Shown here piece by piece: positions 24,685 through 40,000 of a DNA stretch of 64,000 nt. The notes under the pieces were generated by a model that did not search any database, was not told the DNA's origin, and saw only the letters and a list, made by a program, of their open reading frames with translations. Location: assembly GCA_019321725.1 (NCBI GenBank), contig CM033124.1, positions 3,472,001 to 3,536,000 of the forward strand. The letters run 5' to 3'. Made by a program: the position numbers and the translations under genes. Numbering within the stretch: position 1 is the stretch's first letter; every line of letters starts with the position of its first letter. Source of the DNA: Paulownia fortunei (lineage: Eukaryota; Streptophyta; Magnoliopsida; Lamiales; Paulowniaceae).

Positions 24685-27194
24685 ATAAAAATCATTGAAC
24701 ATAATTTATCATCGATTTATTTTTTTTTTAAAAAAAATAAAAGGAGTGGGAAATATATCAAAAACTAGATATATCTTCAAAATAACAATAATTAATGCAA
24801 AAATAAAAAATAAAAAAATTAACTCCCGACAAAACATTCTCAACATCATCAATACAGAAATATCATTTGCAAAAGTAATGTAATCAATATTAAAATCTTC
24901 ATGCCATCTCAAAATTTCTTCAAACATGTTGTAAGATACCTTTGAAGGCAATGAACAAGTGGAGAAGTAGCAAAAACTATAGTTGGCATAATATTGAATC
25001 GTTGTACAATATAATCATTGCATTTAGTCTTTAAATACAAAAAATATAAGATGGCGAGACAAGAAAGTAATTTTTAAAATTCATGCAAAGATATATTTAT
25101 GTACTTTTAAGATTCTCTTAACTCAGTTATAGTGATTCCTTTGTTCAATTACACATTTTGCTGACCTTTTTTCAGAAAAAAAATTGAATGATTAACTTAT
25201 TTAAGTGTTTTAATTTTGTTCAATTATTTGAGTAATACATTACGTTATAATCAGAATGCAACGTAGCTAAAAAATTCGAGAATTGGCCTAAACTTATGAA
25301 ATTTCAAATATAATGCATATATGTAGTGCAAAGCCCACGTTTTATGCTCCTAAGCAATGAAAACATTTTCATATAGTACATATCAACCTCTCTTTTTCTG
25401 TTGAATTTCTTAGAAATGATTTCTTTTCATCTTAATTTTTACTTTCAAAGATCAATGTGAAAATTTTCACGAGATACCAATTATCCATTTTTCTAGGAAA
25501 TTTGCAAAAATTTGTTAAGAACAGTAAAGTCAATGCTACAATCAAGAGACACATTAGATGCATCAATACTAATTAACTATTTTTTGGAACCTAAGTTTTG
25601 CCATCAAAATTTCACTGAACAAAGAGATTCTCTGCTGTAAAATTTTCTTAGACAGTTGAAGATTCTTCATGAAATTATATGTTTAGACATCACATCTCCT
25701 GAGTTGAAGGTATTTCTGTTTCTTTTGCAGAAGTTTAAATCAAACTAGAAGAAAATTTTGATTCTATATCAAATTAACATGATGAAATATCACAGCAAAG
25801 GTGCTCTAAGAAAGCCCTGTTGAATCAGTTATCTATTAGAAAATTTAGAGCTGAAATTGTTGATAGTAATTCTACCAAAGCTCTGATCTTTAGAATTTTT
25901 CTCCAAAATTTGCTGATTACAATTCCTCAAACTTTGAAAATGAGGTAAACTGTGCTTTTCTGAGCATATTCCAATAAGTTTTGTCTTCAGCAGACAAAAC
26001 TGCTACCCATCCTACTTCACACCGCTATAGGGTAAACGACTTATATAGAACTTCTCATCAATCTACTCTGCTATGCATTAGTACTGGCGGTCCTTCCAGT
26101 TCATAAGTCATGTATAAAATGCCTGCAATATGTTTGATGCTTACAAATTAACCTTTGCTCAAACCAGAAAGAAGCCACGCGTCAACCATTAAGTATATGA
26201 AGTTCTATCAATTTTTCAGCAAAACTTTGAAGCATAGAAAAATAGAGATTGTTCTATAGACTACCTCAGCAGTTTATGATAGCAGAGTCTTCAATCCTGC
26301 TGTCTGCCACCAAAAATGGTCTCCATGTATACTGAGAGCTGCATTTATCCAGTGAGACCTTTGTTTGTGGAGTCCTGCAAAATCCACACTCAATATATTG
26401 AAAGCAGAGGAGGATAGAATCTCCAACAGAATTGGAAGCAATAAAGCACAATTAATGTTTATGCGATCTAGTTTAAGACAAACATGTGCAAAGATCTTTA
26501 CTTGAAGGTAGAAAGGAACCTCTTCTCTCAGACTCTTGCGAGTAATGAGCAAGATGACTGCACCTCCTCGAACTTATATGGAACCAATGAAGGATCATTC
26601 AACATTGACAGGCCCTGTACATGCATATTGCAGACCGATTATCTCATCAAGTCAAAGTTAAACTAAAAATACGACAAAATCATTTGATTCCCAAATCTCC
26701 CTTTCTTGCCTGAAAACCGAACTGTATTACATAGCCAATCTAACCTGGCATGTAATTTCAATTTCAAAGATGTACATCAACTCCAAATATCTCAGAACAC
26801 TGGAACTGTAGAGCACAGCCAATACAGACTATACCTATCAATGATTGTAGTTTAATAGCAATTTTGACGAGATATTATCTAGATGACAACTTCCTAAAAA
26901 GTTTCATATCGACAAACATTAGCCCTTTATTTTTTGAAGATTCTGGATATTAATTTAGTTTCTTAACATTTCTTGATTACTTCTCTGATACTCACCATCT
27001 GCTCCTGATGCTTTGCCTTGCAAAACCTATTTCCACTTTTACCTTTTCTTTTCACAATTACTAATCAACATTAACAGTATGGTTGTTGAATGATTGACAA
27101 TAATATATGTTGAAATGAACACTATACCTCTTCGTCAGAGGGTCCCACAGGTCACATACAAGACAGCAAGCTCAACGAAAGTGACTGCTTGTTG
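24685..27194. other. Unassigned spacer downstream of LEO1
   Basis: AT-rich with no recognisable gene. The stretch at 26260-26680 has higher GC and short open frames on both strands, but I recognise no product. It could be part of a non-coding transcript. Similarity to the LEO1 relic's flank begins only at about 27195 (11560 in the other copy). Confidence 0.45.
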
Positions 27195-27519
27195 ATGCCA
27201 GACGTGGAAAATGCATTACCTGAGGTGATATGGCACAAAGATCAAGGGACATCTTAATAGCCAGTTTCCTCAATAGAGATGAGAAGGCGAAAATCTCAAA
27301 TTAAATGTAATTATAACTGATGTAAACAGGCCTTCTTGCAAGCATAGGTAAATGCATACAAGCATATATAGCTACCAAAAAATGTCTTTAGACAACTTGA
27401 TTATTAATGTTCTAACATCTGATTGGAATTTGTTTTTCTAAAGAAGCTTCCATGTGAAATACATGCAAGACAGGATTTTGATAGACATTATGCGCTTGCA
27501 TATCACACCTTACCATATT

Positions 27520-27999
27520 TTATTCTTCATTGCTATCATACACAATCGCCATTCGGCGTCGGGTGGTAGTTCTCCTTGGAGGAGAGTCCTCATCTGATTC
27601 GATGTACTGCTTCTTGAGGGTACCTCCTGACTCCTTACTTCTTGCCTTTGGATTCTGATGAAAATCCAAATTTTGCAAAGAAAATATTAAAAATTAGTAA
27701 GTACTATTAATGTTAGCTGAGAAGTTGAATTTGTAGTTACAAAAATATTTCATATCAAATTGAGTAAGCATTATTGCCATAGGGATCATCACGGGATTGG
27801 ACTCTTCCACTCAATAAGAGCAATAGACTTCGAGGAGAATATAAGACAAAATTCTACAGTAGACACCTTATTCTATATTAATCATTTCTGCCTCCACTTC
27901 CTAGAGATGCACAGGAGTTTTCCATGCATATAACCCGAGCATTTAAAATTGTGATGATATATATATATATGTGTGTGTGTGTGTGTTTGTGTGTGTGTT

Positions 28000-28044
<45 letters not shown>

Positions 28045-31000
28045 CTAGATGGTACACACATTGTCGACGGTGGATTCCATTAAATTTTTGAGCGGCCTCT
28101 TTGTTCATTAGTTGGGACTTGCATTCATCTAAATGGTCTTTATTGAGTAACTAAAAATAGATCCTTTAATACTCGCCATCTTCTCTTGTCAATCATTTAA
28201 CTGATGAGTTTAAATGCATTTAGTGTTTTTCCACTTGAAATACTCTTAAACCTGATATGCTGTGCAGATGATGCAATTTATGATGCCTTCCAAGAGAATT
28301 TTACCATTAAACAATATAAGAAAAACATCATCTTGACCATTAGTAAGAGAAAGCCTGTGCAAAAAGGGAGTCATACTTCAACAACGAACCTTGCAAAAGG
28401 AAACTTTTTGACTGTCAACATGGAATAGCAAGCATCGAGCAGTTAAAGCAGTAGCTCAAAGACATTGTCACTGTTGGCCCACCACATGATAAGTTATCAT
28501 CCATTAGCATAATGGATAATAGATGACATATCCACCACTAATGATAAGTGGGATCTACTTTGAATTGATATGGTAGCAAGGAAACTATTTCTCTTTCCTC
28601 TAATTTGTAATTGGCTAGCGCGTTGCAGGTCATTGGCCAACAGTAAACTAACATATTTTATCAATATTTTCACATATTGTCTCTCCACCATCTGCAAGTT
28701 TTTCATTTCTGAACCCATTTAACTAAAGTCTATATCCTCCTCAACCTAACAGCGCGATCTTAAAAGTTCTATTAGGGGTAAAAGCAATACAAATATGCTG
28801 AAGAGTTTGAAAACCCAATAATTTCCTTAATTAAGGCTGCATAAAAGTTCTATCAACCATAAAAAGGTTTACTTTTCCCTCTAATTAAATGGAGAAATGA
28901 CACTAATACATGTTCATAAGTTCGAACCCAACAAAATTTAGTTGTGTGTTCCCAATCATCAGAGTATGCTGAGCAAATTCTTGAGGCTCTCTTCAATCAT
29001 AGTATGCATCAAAAATGTTCACACATTATATAGGATTCAATGACAACTAATGGTCCCACACAATCACCAAACTACCTTTTGTAATTCTATACAAATGGTT
29101 CTCTTTATTTCTTTTTCTGGCGTATCCATTGCACAATCCCGTGCTCACCTACTAAACTTTCTACTTGTCATCACCATTATGAAATCTTATTTGTCTCACT
29201 TTTGACATTACTTATGGCGTATTTGTAGTAAAATCGTCCATGGAATTGTATAAGTAATATCAACCATAATAAGACTTTTTGGAAAATGAAAAAAACTTTG
29301 TACGGGCATGATTACTGCCTCTATTGGCGCACAGTAGCCACATTTATGTGAATTTTAGCTTAATTTAACCATGGCTCTTACATTTTCTAAGATTAACTAA
29401 TATCTTAATAACTACTTAAAATACATAGCCCAAGTAGCCTATGAAACAAAGAGTTATAAAACTACCATTCTGTAATGTCCAATATAAGATTATCTACGTA
29501 GGTCAAATGAACATGAAAATGGTTTTATAAAACTAAACTATTATATACGTGGATGTAGGTCAAATGACCAAACCACATTATATCTTTATGTAGTCTTTTT
29601 CTCTCTTTGTTCAATTTCTTCACCACAACATAAGTTATGATATGCTATCGGAGCAAGTTGATCATCACTGCATAATGTTCATTTAGTGCATATATTGATC
29701 GTGCTCTCAACATAATGGATCATGAGTCATCTCCTGGCTAATTCATTTCATATGAAATGTATTTGTTCCATTTTAGCATTGATCATCTTTTTTAATCCAA
29801 ATTAGTGCTGCGTTGCGAGCATTTATCATGGTTCTTTTTTCATCACTTGAGAGAGTACGATGGCTGAGAAATTTTCTTGAAGATTATGTTGATATAATTA
29901 CAACATCACAACCATATTAGGGGTTGTGATATATTTTATTTGATTTTGGAGTGATTTTATTCCTTTCTTATTCTTCACTGGTCTAATTTACATATATAAA
30001 AAGCCAAAAGGTCTTGATTATAATATCATTTAACCCTTTAGTGTTTTGTCCTTGGTCAATATAGGCCAAATGCCCGAGCCATATAATCCACTTTGTATTC
30101 TAATTCTCCCTTCAATTTTCTCTTTATATCTAAAATCTTAACATGGTATGAGAGCAGATTTTATGCCTGCATCATTCTTTTGTTATGCCTTGAACTTGGT
30201 GCCATGGAGTGTTTCATATTGTAGTGCACGACATATTATTCTATGCATTCTTTTATTTCTATCTACAAAATTATTCTATTTAAATCACGCATGAAGCCAT
30301 ATTGCAAACCGAAGACCTAAAGAAAAGCTTGACCTCTGTGGTTCAAGTTGAGGACTTCAATCAAGATCTTCATCTCATGTTCAACTTAAGGGGGAATGTT
30401 AAAAAGCGAGAGTTAGGTTCTTTGATACAATTACAAGATCACAACATGTATACCTAATTAATTGTGGTGATATATTTAATTTAATTTTGGAGTGATTTCC
30501 TTCCTTTCTTATTCTTCACATGTCTAATTCACCTATATAAATAGGTGTTCATTATAATATCAAACTAAGAGAGAATAATATGTTTTGTCAGTGGATGTAG
30601 GCAAAATAGCCGAACTACGTAATCCACTTTGTATTCTTATTTTAACTTCATTATCCGAGGAGATAATTTCAATAGTATCTCTACGGCCAAATGGAGAGAA
30701 AGTGTTAAAAATAAAAATTGATAAACAAAAAATAAAATTGAGCATCACAACATTATTCAACTATGGTAACCTTAGAGTAATTGTGATCTCATTTTGGCCC
30801 CTATAAAGCCCATGTCTTATGTATAAACCTAAAGATAAATGAAAGTGATTGAACAAGTGTTATCTATTATTCCAAGCCGACCTGCTTGTTGTAATCGCTT
30901 GATCATTTCCTTTTCCACAAAGTGATTTCTTAGGGAACTTCATATATGACGTGCAATATTTTCTTATCGATTTTGAATCTTAGTGAACTCCAAGAAGAGT

Positions 31001-34000
31001 TGAAGAAATTCCCCTAGAGGCCTTTTAGGGCTTTCGTCTTCATTTTTTCCTAGGGTTGAACTTGAAATGAACTGATAGAACCAATTCAAGAGAAATCCAA
31101 GTCCAAAGGATGCATTCCCAAGAGAAATTGAAAGCAAGTTTCAATCCTCAGAAGCTCAGGGACGGACAAAAGCCCCTGGAAGACTTACTAGTGAGGTCGG
31201 ATGGTGATTTCCTCACCTGCCGGACCGCTTCCCTTCGGGCATGCTTCCATCTTGTTCTCCTTCTACATGCATAGGACGTGATACTAATTCTGTCAAGAAA
31301 GATGCAAAACTAAAGATGGACCCAGCAACGACTCGATATCTCATGAAGATTTGCAGGGCAGCAGGGGGCATAGATGCCAAACAAGAACCATAAAGATAAG
31401 GTTTGGAAACAAAGGAAATACATTCAGAGATAAAGAGCTCATAGCATTTAGCTACTGAACTCATCAGCTCAAGGAAGAGCTACCACCTACAGTAGGCTAT
31501 AGAAAAGTTAGACCCTAAGTCTATTCCTGCTATAAATATGTCAAGACTTAAAGCTTCCAATTAATGCAAAAATAGCCAACTTTGCAAACCAAAGTGAGGG
31601 GGTATTAGAAGGGGGAGCTCAGGTCAGAGCAAGGCACCACCGCATGTTTAACTGGCAGTCTCATGATCAGGTATTGACTCTCGTATACATGTTTCAATGA
31701 AATATCTCAGAGTTTATTTCACGTCGAATGGGTAAGCATACATGTATGCTAGCATCAATGAAGTGAATTTTGTCTTGAGGGGATGAATCCTCATTATTAA
31801 TGGCCCATCCAAATAATCTCTGGATTGATCAGAAGCTTCAGACTTGATTATCAGTAATACTAGAGCTTTATGCTTTTGATGTTCCAAAAACATATGGGCC
31901 TGTTACGATGAGCCCTTGTTTATAAGCTTGTCTTGTTGTTGCTGCCTAATAAAGAGTCTTGATAAGTGAACATAGATAAAAGTAAATAATCTTCTTGCCT
32001 TTTGCCTATGTCAGAAATGGAAGTAAGTTGGGCAAGGTTTTCGACAATTTCATCTGATATTTCCACTTCTATCTCATTTCTTTTTCGAGTCTGACTTCCA
32101 AATATTTCCTAAAAACCTTTTATGATCTGGTAAAAGCTACACTTTCTGAAGTGTGAGACAAGTTGTGAGCTCCTGCAGTTTCATAGCTTTTAACTTTTCT
32201 TGTGCCAATATCCCATCTTTAACATCAAGGCAACAAAGACACACATATATGCCAGCTCTCCCTCAATGTACTCAAACAAATATGCCGAAGAAATTGGGAC
32301 AACCTATGCTATTGACACTCAACAGCCACTTGTTAATTGACTTGCAAACACTTTTGTAAATTCTTAGTGAGCATACTTGAAGCTAAGAATAACTTTATCC
32401 CATACTGATTGAAATTAATTATGGTGTAATGTTCAAAGAAAACAAAAGGAAGGATATATAGTATGCAAATGATAAAAAGGTAACTAATTCATAATCTTAG
32501 CCCAACTTTTATTAAATATAAGAAAAATTACTTTTCAGAGTCTAATGCCTTGTCCCAAAAAATCCCCTAGCTCATATCCATGATTCTTACTACAAGCTTC
32601 AGCAGCCTCTCCACCTGTGAAAATAACCAACTTTCTGGGCATGAACTTATGCTTTAACAAACCCCCGAGCAACAATGAAGCTATATCCATAAAATTGTAC
32701 CTAGCACCAATTAAATGTACCCAGCACTGGGCACATAACATAGGCATATATATCCTGCTATATCTGAAGGTTTGTTTCATATGTTATCATTTGAATATCA
32801 CTAAATAGTTTCTGAAATAAATGTGTTGTGATTTTGGTGCTTAATCATGAACACCATTTACAATAAACGGAAAAGTCTAAAGGCGTCAAAAGACTAAAAT
32901 ACTTGTCAGCTAACAATCATGCTCAGGAAAGATTATTGCTCCGAACTTCTTAGCAGAAAGAATCAATAAAGACAAGGACTCTCCAGATACAAGAGGTTCT
33001 AGCATCATAGAGTGAAATAGACTGGTGACAACAAATTATTAATGTATTTCCCTAAGAATGAAAAGTACTTCAAGATAGAGCTTGCTGGAATATTTTTGTG
33101 CCCTGATCCATGCATAAGGAGTTCGCATAGAGGTTTTATCAAAAGAAATGTTGCATACCTCAGAACCAATTTCTGAATCTTCAAAAGCTTCTTCTGCTTC
33201 CCCTTTATGTATTTCCTCAATCCCCCTATGTGATTGGGAACACTCAGCCTTCTTTCCTTTATGTTCAAATTCCAACTCAACTTTCTCACTTTTAGAGAAG
33301 TAAAATGGCCTCTGAGTTGATTTGGAACTAGATGATGCTGACGGCTGAGTAGCTTTTCGCTCCTGAGAATAAAGATCCATTAGATGAACTTATCTAACCA
33401 CAAAGGGTAATCCTTACATAAACAACCCGAAAGGTCTAGGGGATTATGCAGTATAAATGACATGCCTTCTTTGCATTCATAATGTGCTTCTCAGCACCTT
33501 CCTCTTCAAGGTGGTGCAGAGCAGCAGAGTATTAAGGTTCTTAATAATTTTTTCCATTACCCAACCAAAGGTAAGCATGACAAAGGCTAATATTTATTTA
33601 TTTATTTACTTATTTTTTGCTTTCACTTGCATTAGCTTCTCTACTTTTCCTTTTACTTTCCATAGTTATCATAGGATTTTCCCTTTTTTTGGCTCAATTT
33701 TGGGTTTAATACAGACGAACAATATCAAACATTTAACTCCCCCATCAAAGGTGCAACACACTTCCAAGTGCTCAATGAAAAGAAACCAAAGAGAAAAAAT
33801 ACCTCATCAATTGTGTCCTTCAGAAAACCAGTTGAAAGTCGACTCTCCTTGCGACCCTTTGATATGTATTTATGGGTCACCTTTTTTTTGTTATTAGCTT
33901 TAGCTTTTTGCCTTTCATCCTACAAAGTCACATAAACAAGTTAAAATGCATGCCTAATAAGTGCAGCGTGCATGTCTAATAACTTTGGATTCTAATAGGC

Positions 34001-37000
34001 AATTTACCTTCAGCTTTTGCTCCATCACCCATTCAGGATCCACATCAGTGATGCAATGCTTGACTTTGTTGACTGTTTTATTCTGTGAATTGACTTGAGC
34101 AGTCAACATATGGTGGATGTTAGAAGATAAGGATGAAGGCATAAACTTCAGCTTTCTTGAGATTTGTCCATGAGCAGAGAAAATCCCCTGCACGGTTGGC
34201 AGAGAATATCAGATGTAACTCACAAGCTAACAGAAACCACTGTTTTGGAGCAATTAAACTTGGCAATAACAGCAGGAGAAGGAAATATTTCAAATAACCA
34301 AGAATGGCGGCAACTACCGGAAGCCATTCTTTAAATTAAAGCCCATGTGAGTCATTAAATTAATGCATGTGCTGATGAGAACTGAGAAGGCACCTTTCTA
34401 TGCCTAAGGAAAAGATGGGATTGCATGTCCTTTACGTCTTGCTCAGATACATCAAAAGCTTCATTTCCAATTAGCAACTGTAAACTTCCATCTGACCATG
34501 TGGCAAAGCGAGCATTGCTCTCAACCTGCACAAGTAGATGTAGTTTAGCAAATAATATACATGCTTGCTGTGTATAAACGTAACACATACGATCTAATCC
34601 ACCAAAAAATGTCAAGTAATTTTAATGTTCTTCTGCCAACTAATAAAGGAAACAGATGTATCTCGGCACCATAAGAATGTATTCCTCAATATATGGCCAA
34701 TATTGTGCTAAATTATACATGGTTACAAGGACACATCGAACATGTAATACCCATGACATGTTACTATTAAATGGATATGATAGACAAGAGCATATTAGAC
34801 ATAATATTAATGGAATTCACTGTAAGGAACATTCTCTGGGCTGTAGGAAGGCCATGGATTTGGAAATTAAGAACAAGTCCTTCTAGAAGCCAAGATATAC
34901 AATCCTACACCTATCCATTATGCCTTGTTTTTACCTAGTTATAACCCATGAGTATAATCATGTTATGAACGAGGAAAGAAAATAATAATTAATAACATAT
35001 TGCAATTAATTTGCATAAAGTCTTTTCATGAAAACGACACTTATGTGATCCGACCCACTATAAGGATGAAGAGTTGAGCAGAATTCATGCTTACACGCGT
35101 GCTTATCTGTTGAATTGGTTAAAGAGCATAAGAAATTATCTTACAGAAGTTGTTGCATCAGGATTTGTGACTTTTCTCCATCGAATTATGTTGGAAGGGG
35201 GAATATGCCTTCGGGATCCAGACATGTCAGTCACATAGAAGTCCTCTTCTACATATGTGCTGGGATCAAATGGCTTAGGGTCTATACCAATTATGTTGGA
35301 GATTTTGAAAGTTGCCATCTGCAAAATATCAACATAAAGCAAAGTAATTCTTGACATATATGCGCCTGGATTTAATATACTTAAGCTGCTTATTGAAAAT
35401 GGGTTCACAAACAGGCTTTTTATGTAAACAAGACCTAAACTTGAACTGCACAACACCGGAAGACTTCAATAAAGTGAGACAGATTCTCTATTTTCACTCT
35501 AACGTGATCCAATTTGATGGACCTATGGACCATCTAACAACAGAGAATCAAATTTTGCGAATGCAGAAACTACAAGGAAGTGTTTCATCACCATAAGATG
35601 ACATTTAAAATTCATGTTTTAAAATGGTCCTATTGTGAACAGAAAGCAAGTTAATGCAAGAAAACAAGGGATAGTGTAATTCAGAACCAGCAATCAGAAG
35701 ACATACATGACATCTTATTTATTTACATTCTAAACATCAAATAGAAATGATACTAAAACTTAAAAACCTCTTATCACAAAGCCACAACCTTTACATCTCA
35801 TGATATGTTCTCGAAAAGGTAGTTCCTTGATCAAGCTACTCAAGGTAACAACTAAAATATGGCAGACGGAAAACTCATAATGATAACTACTGATAATTAT
35901 ATGCAAAACCCAACTGTCAAATTCCAAGAATTACTTAAAAGTGTTAAAGAATTTGCGAGATCCAGATACCACTGTAGCTGGTAACTAGGCCGTGCTTGAA
36001 GGGAACTCGCAGGACTAGATTGCGGGAGCTTGTTCTATCATGCCAGAAAGTATTCCTTATTTGTTCGAAAATGATAGGAATTGCAACAGGACGAGTTATA
36101 AATTTTTGAGTTCAAATCAGTTTAATAGCTGTAAGCAATCAGAGAGTTCCACAAAAATTAATGACAAACTTTCAAGGCTTCCTCATGTGTAGTATTAGAA
36201 CATGCATTAGATAAAGAATTGAGATAAACCTGATCTGGATGCACCAGGTGAGGGCGCAGAGGAATCTCAAACAGCACTGGGGGCACAACTGCCTTTCCCT
36301 TGAGTTTTGTCTCAACATTTTCATCTGGTAAAATAACTCCTCTCCTCAATTCTTTCACACGACCTCTTTTGTCCTCAGGGGATCTCTACATTTGGAATAA
36401 GAATGTAAATACCAGATATAGTTATAAAACCACAAAAGAGAAAAACAACAACAATAATAATATTAACAATAATAATGCGATGTTAACATCTTACACAAGC
36501 ATTATCGTCTTGGTTAATCTGATTCTGAACTGCATGCTCTTCTTGTTCATCATCATCAAAGTCCCCAAAAATATCACGGATAACCGTGGCAAAAAGCAGA
36601 GCTTGCTCCGTGTCTTTCTCATCAAGATGTGGTCTAAGGTGAGAGCCAAAAGATCAAGACCATAAGCACAGGTCAAATAATTAATCGAAGGGAAGTAATT
36701 CTAGAAGAGAAGGATCAAATAATCTATTTTTACTTACTATAAAGAGGTTTACCAGAAAAATAGAGGATTCAGGTAACAAGCAAAACGCAGCAATTTTAGT
36801 AACTCGAAATTTACGAAGTGAAGCTTTTGCCACCCCATTCTGGGCCACCAGTGATTGCTTTCACTTATCTTATGCTTTCATCCACACAAATTTCAAATCG
36901 TGCTCAAAAGTTCTCTTATTAACTAAATTTCAAATCTCACTCACAAGTTCTCCTATGAACTAACCGAATCTCTTTCAATGCCAGGATTCTACATCAACAC

Positions 37001-40000
37001 ACTTCACAACATGCAGTACCCTTAGAATAACCATTAGGCATCGATATGAGGTCAAATTGGATCAAACCCTCATAGAGCTTCCATCAGATTGCTAGGCTTA
37101 TGTCATCCCAATATTCATCAGCCTTTGTAAATAAATGTTTCAACATCAAATGCACATAACCTTTAAAACAATCTGGGAATAAAGACGGACAAGCTAAATA
37201 TATGAGCACCAAAGGGGATAGTCAAAATAAGTTTTAATATTGTTATAAGAATCCTGGGGCAAAAATAATGCCACCCTAAGTGAATGCAAATAATGGAGGA
37301 CTATAAAACCCCAACTTATATGTGGGAGAAGATGTTAGGAAAGTGAATCAGAGAAGCTCGTAAAACTTATGTCTAATAATCCTGCATATATGCAAGTCTA
37401 GTTAGCTAATCTACTAATTCGTATGCCATCTTTCTTTCCTTAAACATTATACTAAGAAATCTCAATGTCACCAGATCTTTTACGCATGGGTAAATATGAC
37501 TAGATCATAAAACATAAAAAATAGGATCTCCACGGACCTCTGGCCTCTGATGTTCATAAAATGGTGAAAAATGTGCATCTCTTTTACTTGAATTCTAACC
37601 GACTCCGAATTTTTTTAAGGAAATTGATGAATATGCAGACCAAAGTCAACTAGTGGATCCCTGAGCAAAGTGTTTAAGCTTGACAAATAAAAAAGGAAAT
37701 AAAGATTGAACGTTCAGAGCAAGGAAGAGAGAATTGCAATAACAATAATCTACTGAACAACAGTAGGAACTCTGCTCAGAGAAAAAAAAAATCAGCATTG
37801 AAAACCACTAACATGAAAGTATGTTAAAATTCTGGTCTGATTAAGTTAGAAAAGAAAGAAGGTAAGGCTACAGCATAAGACCTTGAGATTCTGGCCTGAT
37901 GATGATCCACACTCGTCGGTACATCTCCACTTTCCTGTTCTGGCTCTCCTTGACTTTCAACTTTGCCTTCATTCTCATGCTCGGACCCTCCATAATCCTC
38001 ATTCTGAGGGACAAATGGTGAATTTAGCAAGAGTCAAAACAAGCAATAGAAATGCAAAAACAGAGGGGGGAAGAAGTATGTTCCTCTGAAATTAAGTAGA
38101 TACTAAAACAAAATAAACAAATAATACTGCAGCTTCCACAAACTGTGTTCGAAGCAGCAATATATATCCCACAAAAAGAGTTCAAAAGAGCAGAAAATTC
38201 ATTTCCTCTCTTCTAGCCAGAGATACTGTAGTCCAGATCTAATATAGCATACTCATCTTCCAGCATACAAGGGTTCAATAAACAAGAAGATGCTAATGAT
38301 GCATGAACTGTGGCTCATTTTCCAGGATGAGAGCTTCATGACCATATAATCCGCCAGACATGATAAATCATCATATGCTCAGGAGCAGTTAAATCTGATT
38401 CAGCTATTACTTAACCTAATCACAGCCTAACCATATTGTATGTTTAATTTTCTGAAAAATTGGAAATATTACTCCCCTTTGTTCATATAGTGACAGTTTC
38501 ATACCACAATAGTCACTACATTAGTAGTAAATAAAGCAATTGGCTCAAGAATACAATTAACAAGGTTAACTCCATACAGATCAATCTAATAAACTTGTGT
38601 GCCAATTAACAAGAGGCCTAAAAAAGTAAACAGGCTAAAAAGAAAAGAAAAAATACATAGTGATGTCATAGTAAATACTAGCTACAATTTAAACAGCCCC
38701 GTACGTCCTTAGTAGAGGAAGGCCACAGCTATTTCATGTAAACAAATTAGTTTCTCCCCAAACTTCAACATCTACTCCACAAATTAAGGTTCTTGAACAG
38801 AGTTGCTGGAAGCTGATGAAACCGATACATTCTAACTGATTTGCATTTAGAATTTTGACTAACTTGATTGGGGCAAAAGTTGGCTTCATGCAATCACATT
38901 ACTTATAAGCTTCAGTTCCATTAAGTCGGTACGTGTGTCCACAACAAAGAAACTACTATATTACAGCTGATAATACATTACACCGCTTTACCCAAATGCT
39001 TGATTCATATCATAAAGTTAATCACCATTGTTTTCAACTAGAAGTTAACAACCCAATCAAGTTAAAAGGTGCAACGTGCTAAATCCTATGAAGTTTGCCT
39101 AATTTCAAGAGCTAATGGAAGCAATCACATGCACAAAATCTAGACGATTAAGTGAAGCTTAAAAAACAAAATCCTCCATCCCCCCCAGCAGCAAATTCCT
39201 TCATCTGGTAATATCAGATGATTCTTGAATCCTTTAATGTTTGTTGAGATTGTCTTCAGTTTAGCATGATTTGAAACACTAAATTAAAAAATCATTTAAT
39301 TCATGATGGGTTTTTAAGAAGCATGACATCTTGTGTTTTTGCTTGCCCATATAGTCATAACATATATAAACCAGATTGCTATAATAACAAAAAATTTGAA
39401 AATCTTGTACGGCATGCTTGTTATTGTACACTGAAAAACAAAAAAAGAAACTCCGAAAATTCATTTTGAGTCATCTACTTTTTTTCAAGCAACCTTGGGG
39501 AAGCAACTTGAACCTCCAACTGTACCTCCTAGCTATCGTCTGAGGTCCAAAAGATCAATTCAAACAGTTGCAGCACAGAGCCTCTATTTTATTTAATCCA
39601 TGCATTACATTCAATTTCAATCAGAAGAAATCAACTAACAGTAAATTAAAAGATTCCACTACATGTATTTACACGTAGATGCTGTGAAGCATTCACAAAA
39701 AAATATTGATGACTGGATAAATAATTTCAGCTTCATATATGAATTTTCTAAATTGTCATCACAGATGTAGGCATTCATGCATGAGATTCCCTAAAAATAT
39801 GGGGATAATGCCAAATGGGCTACTCCCTAACACCAAAAAGTTCACTTAATTTACACAATGCAAATCAACTATTTGCATGTAAATTATGATTCAAAAGCAA
39901 TTTAGAAAAAAAAAAAAGAAAAAGAAGAAGATCAATGTTAATTGGATTCCTGATAAAAACAAAACTTTTACAATTTAAATAAAATGATAGATAGATGTTT

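Noticed and set aside
27878..28108. Open frame with HTHTHTHIYIYIYI-type sequence
   Set aside because: A translation of the compound microsatellite.
33457..33897. 146-codon + strand frame
   Set aside because: It overlaps LEO1 exons 8-9 on the opposite strand, is Phe/Thr-rich low complexity, and resembles no known protein.
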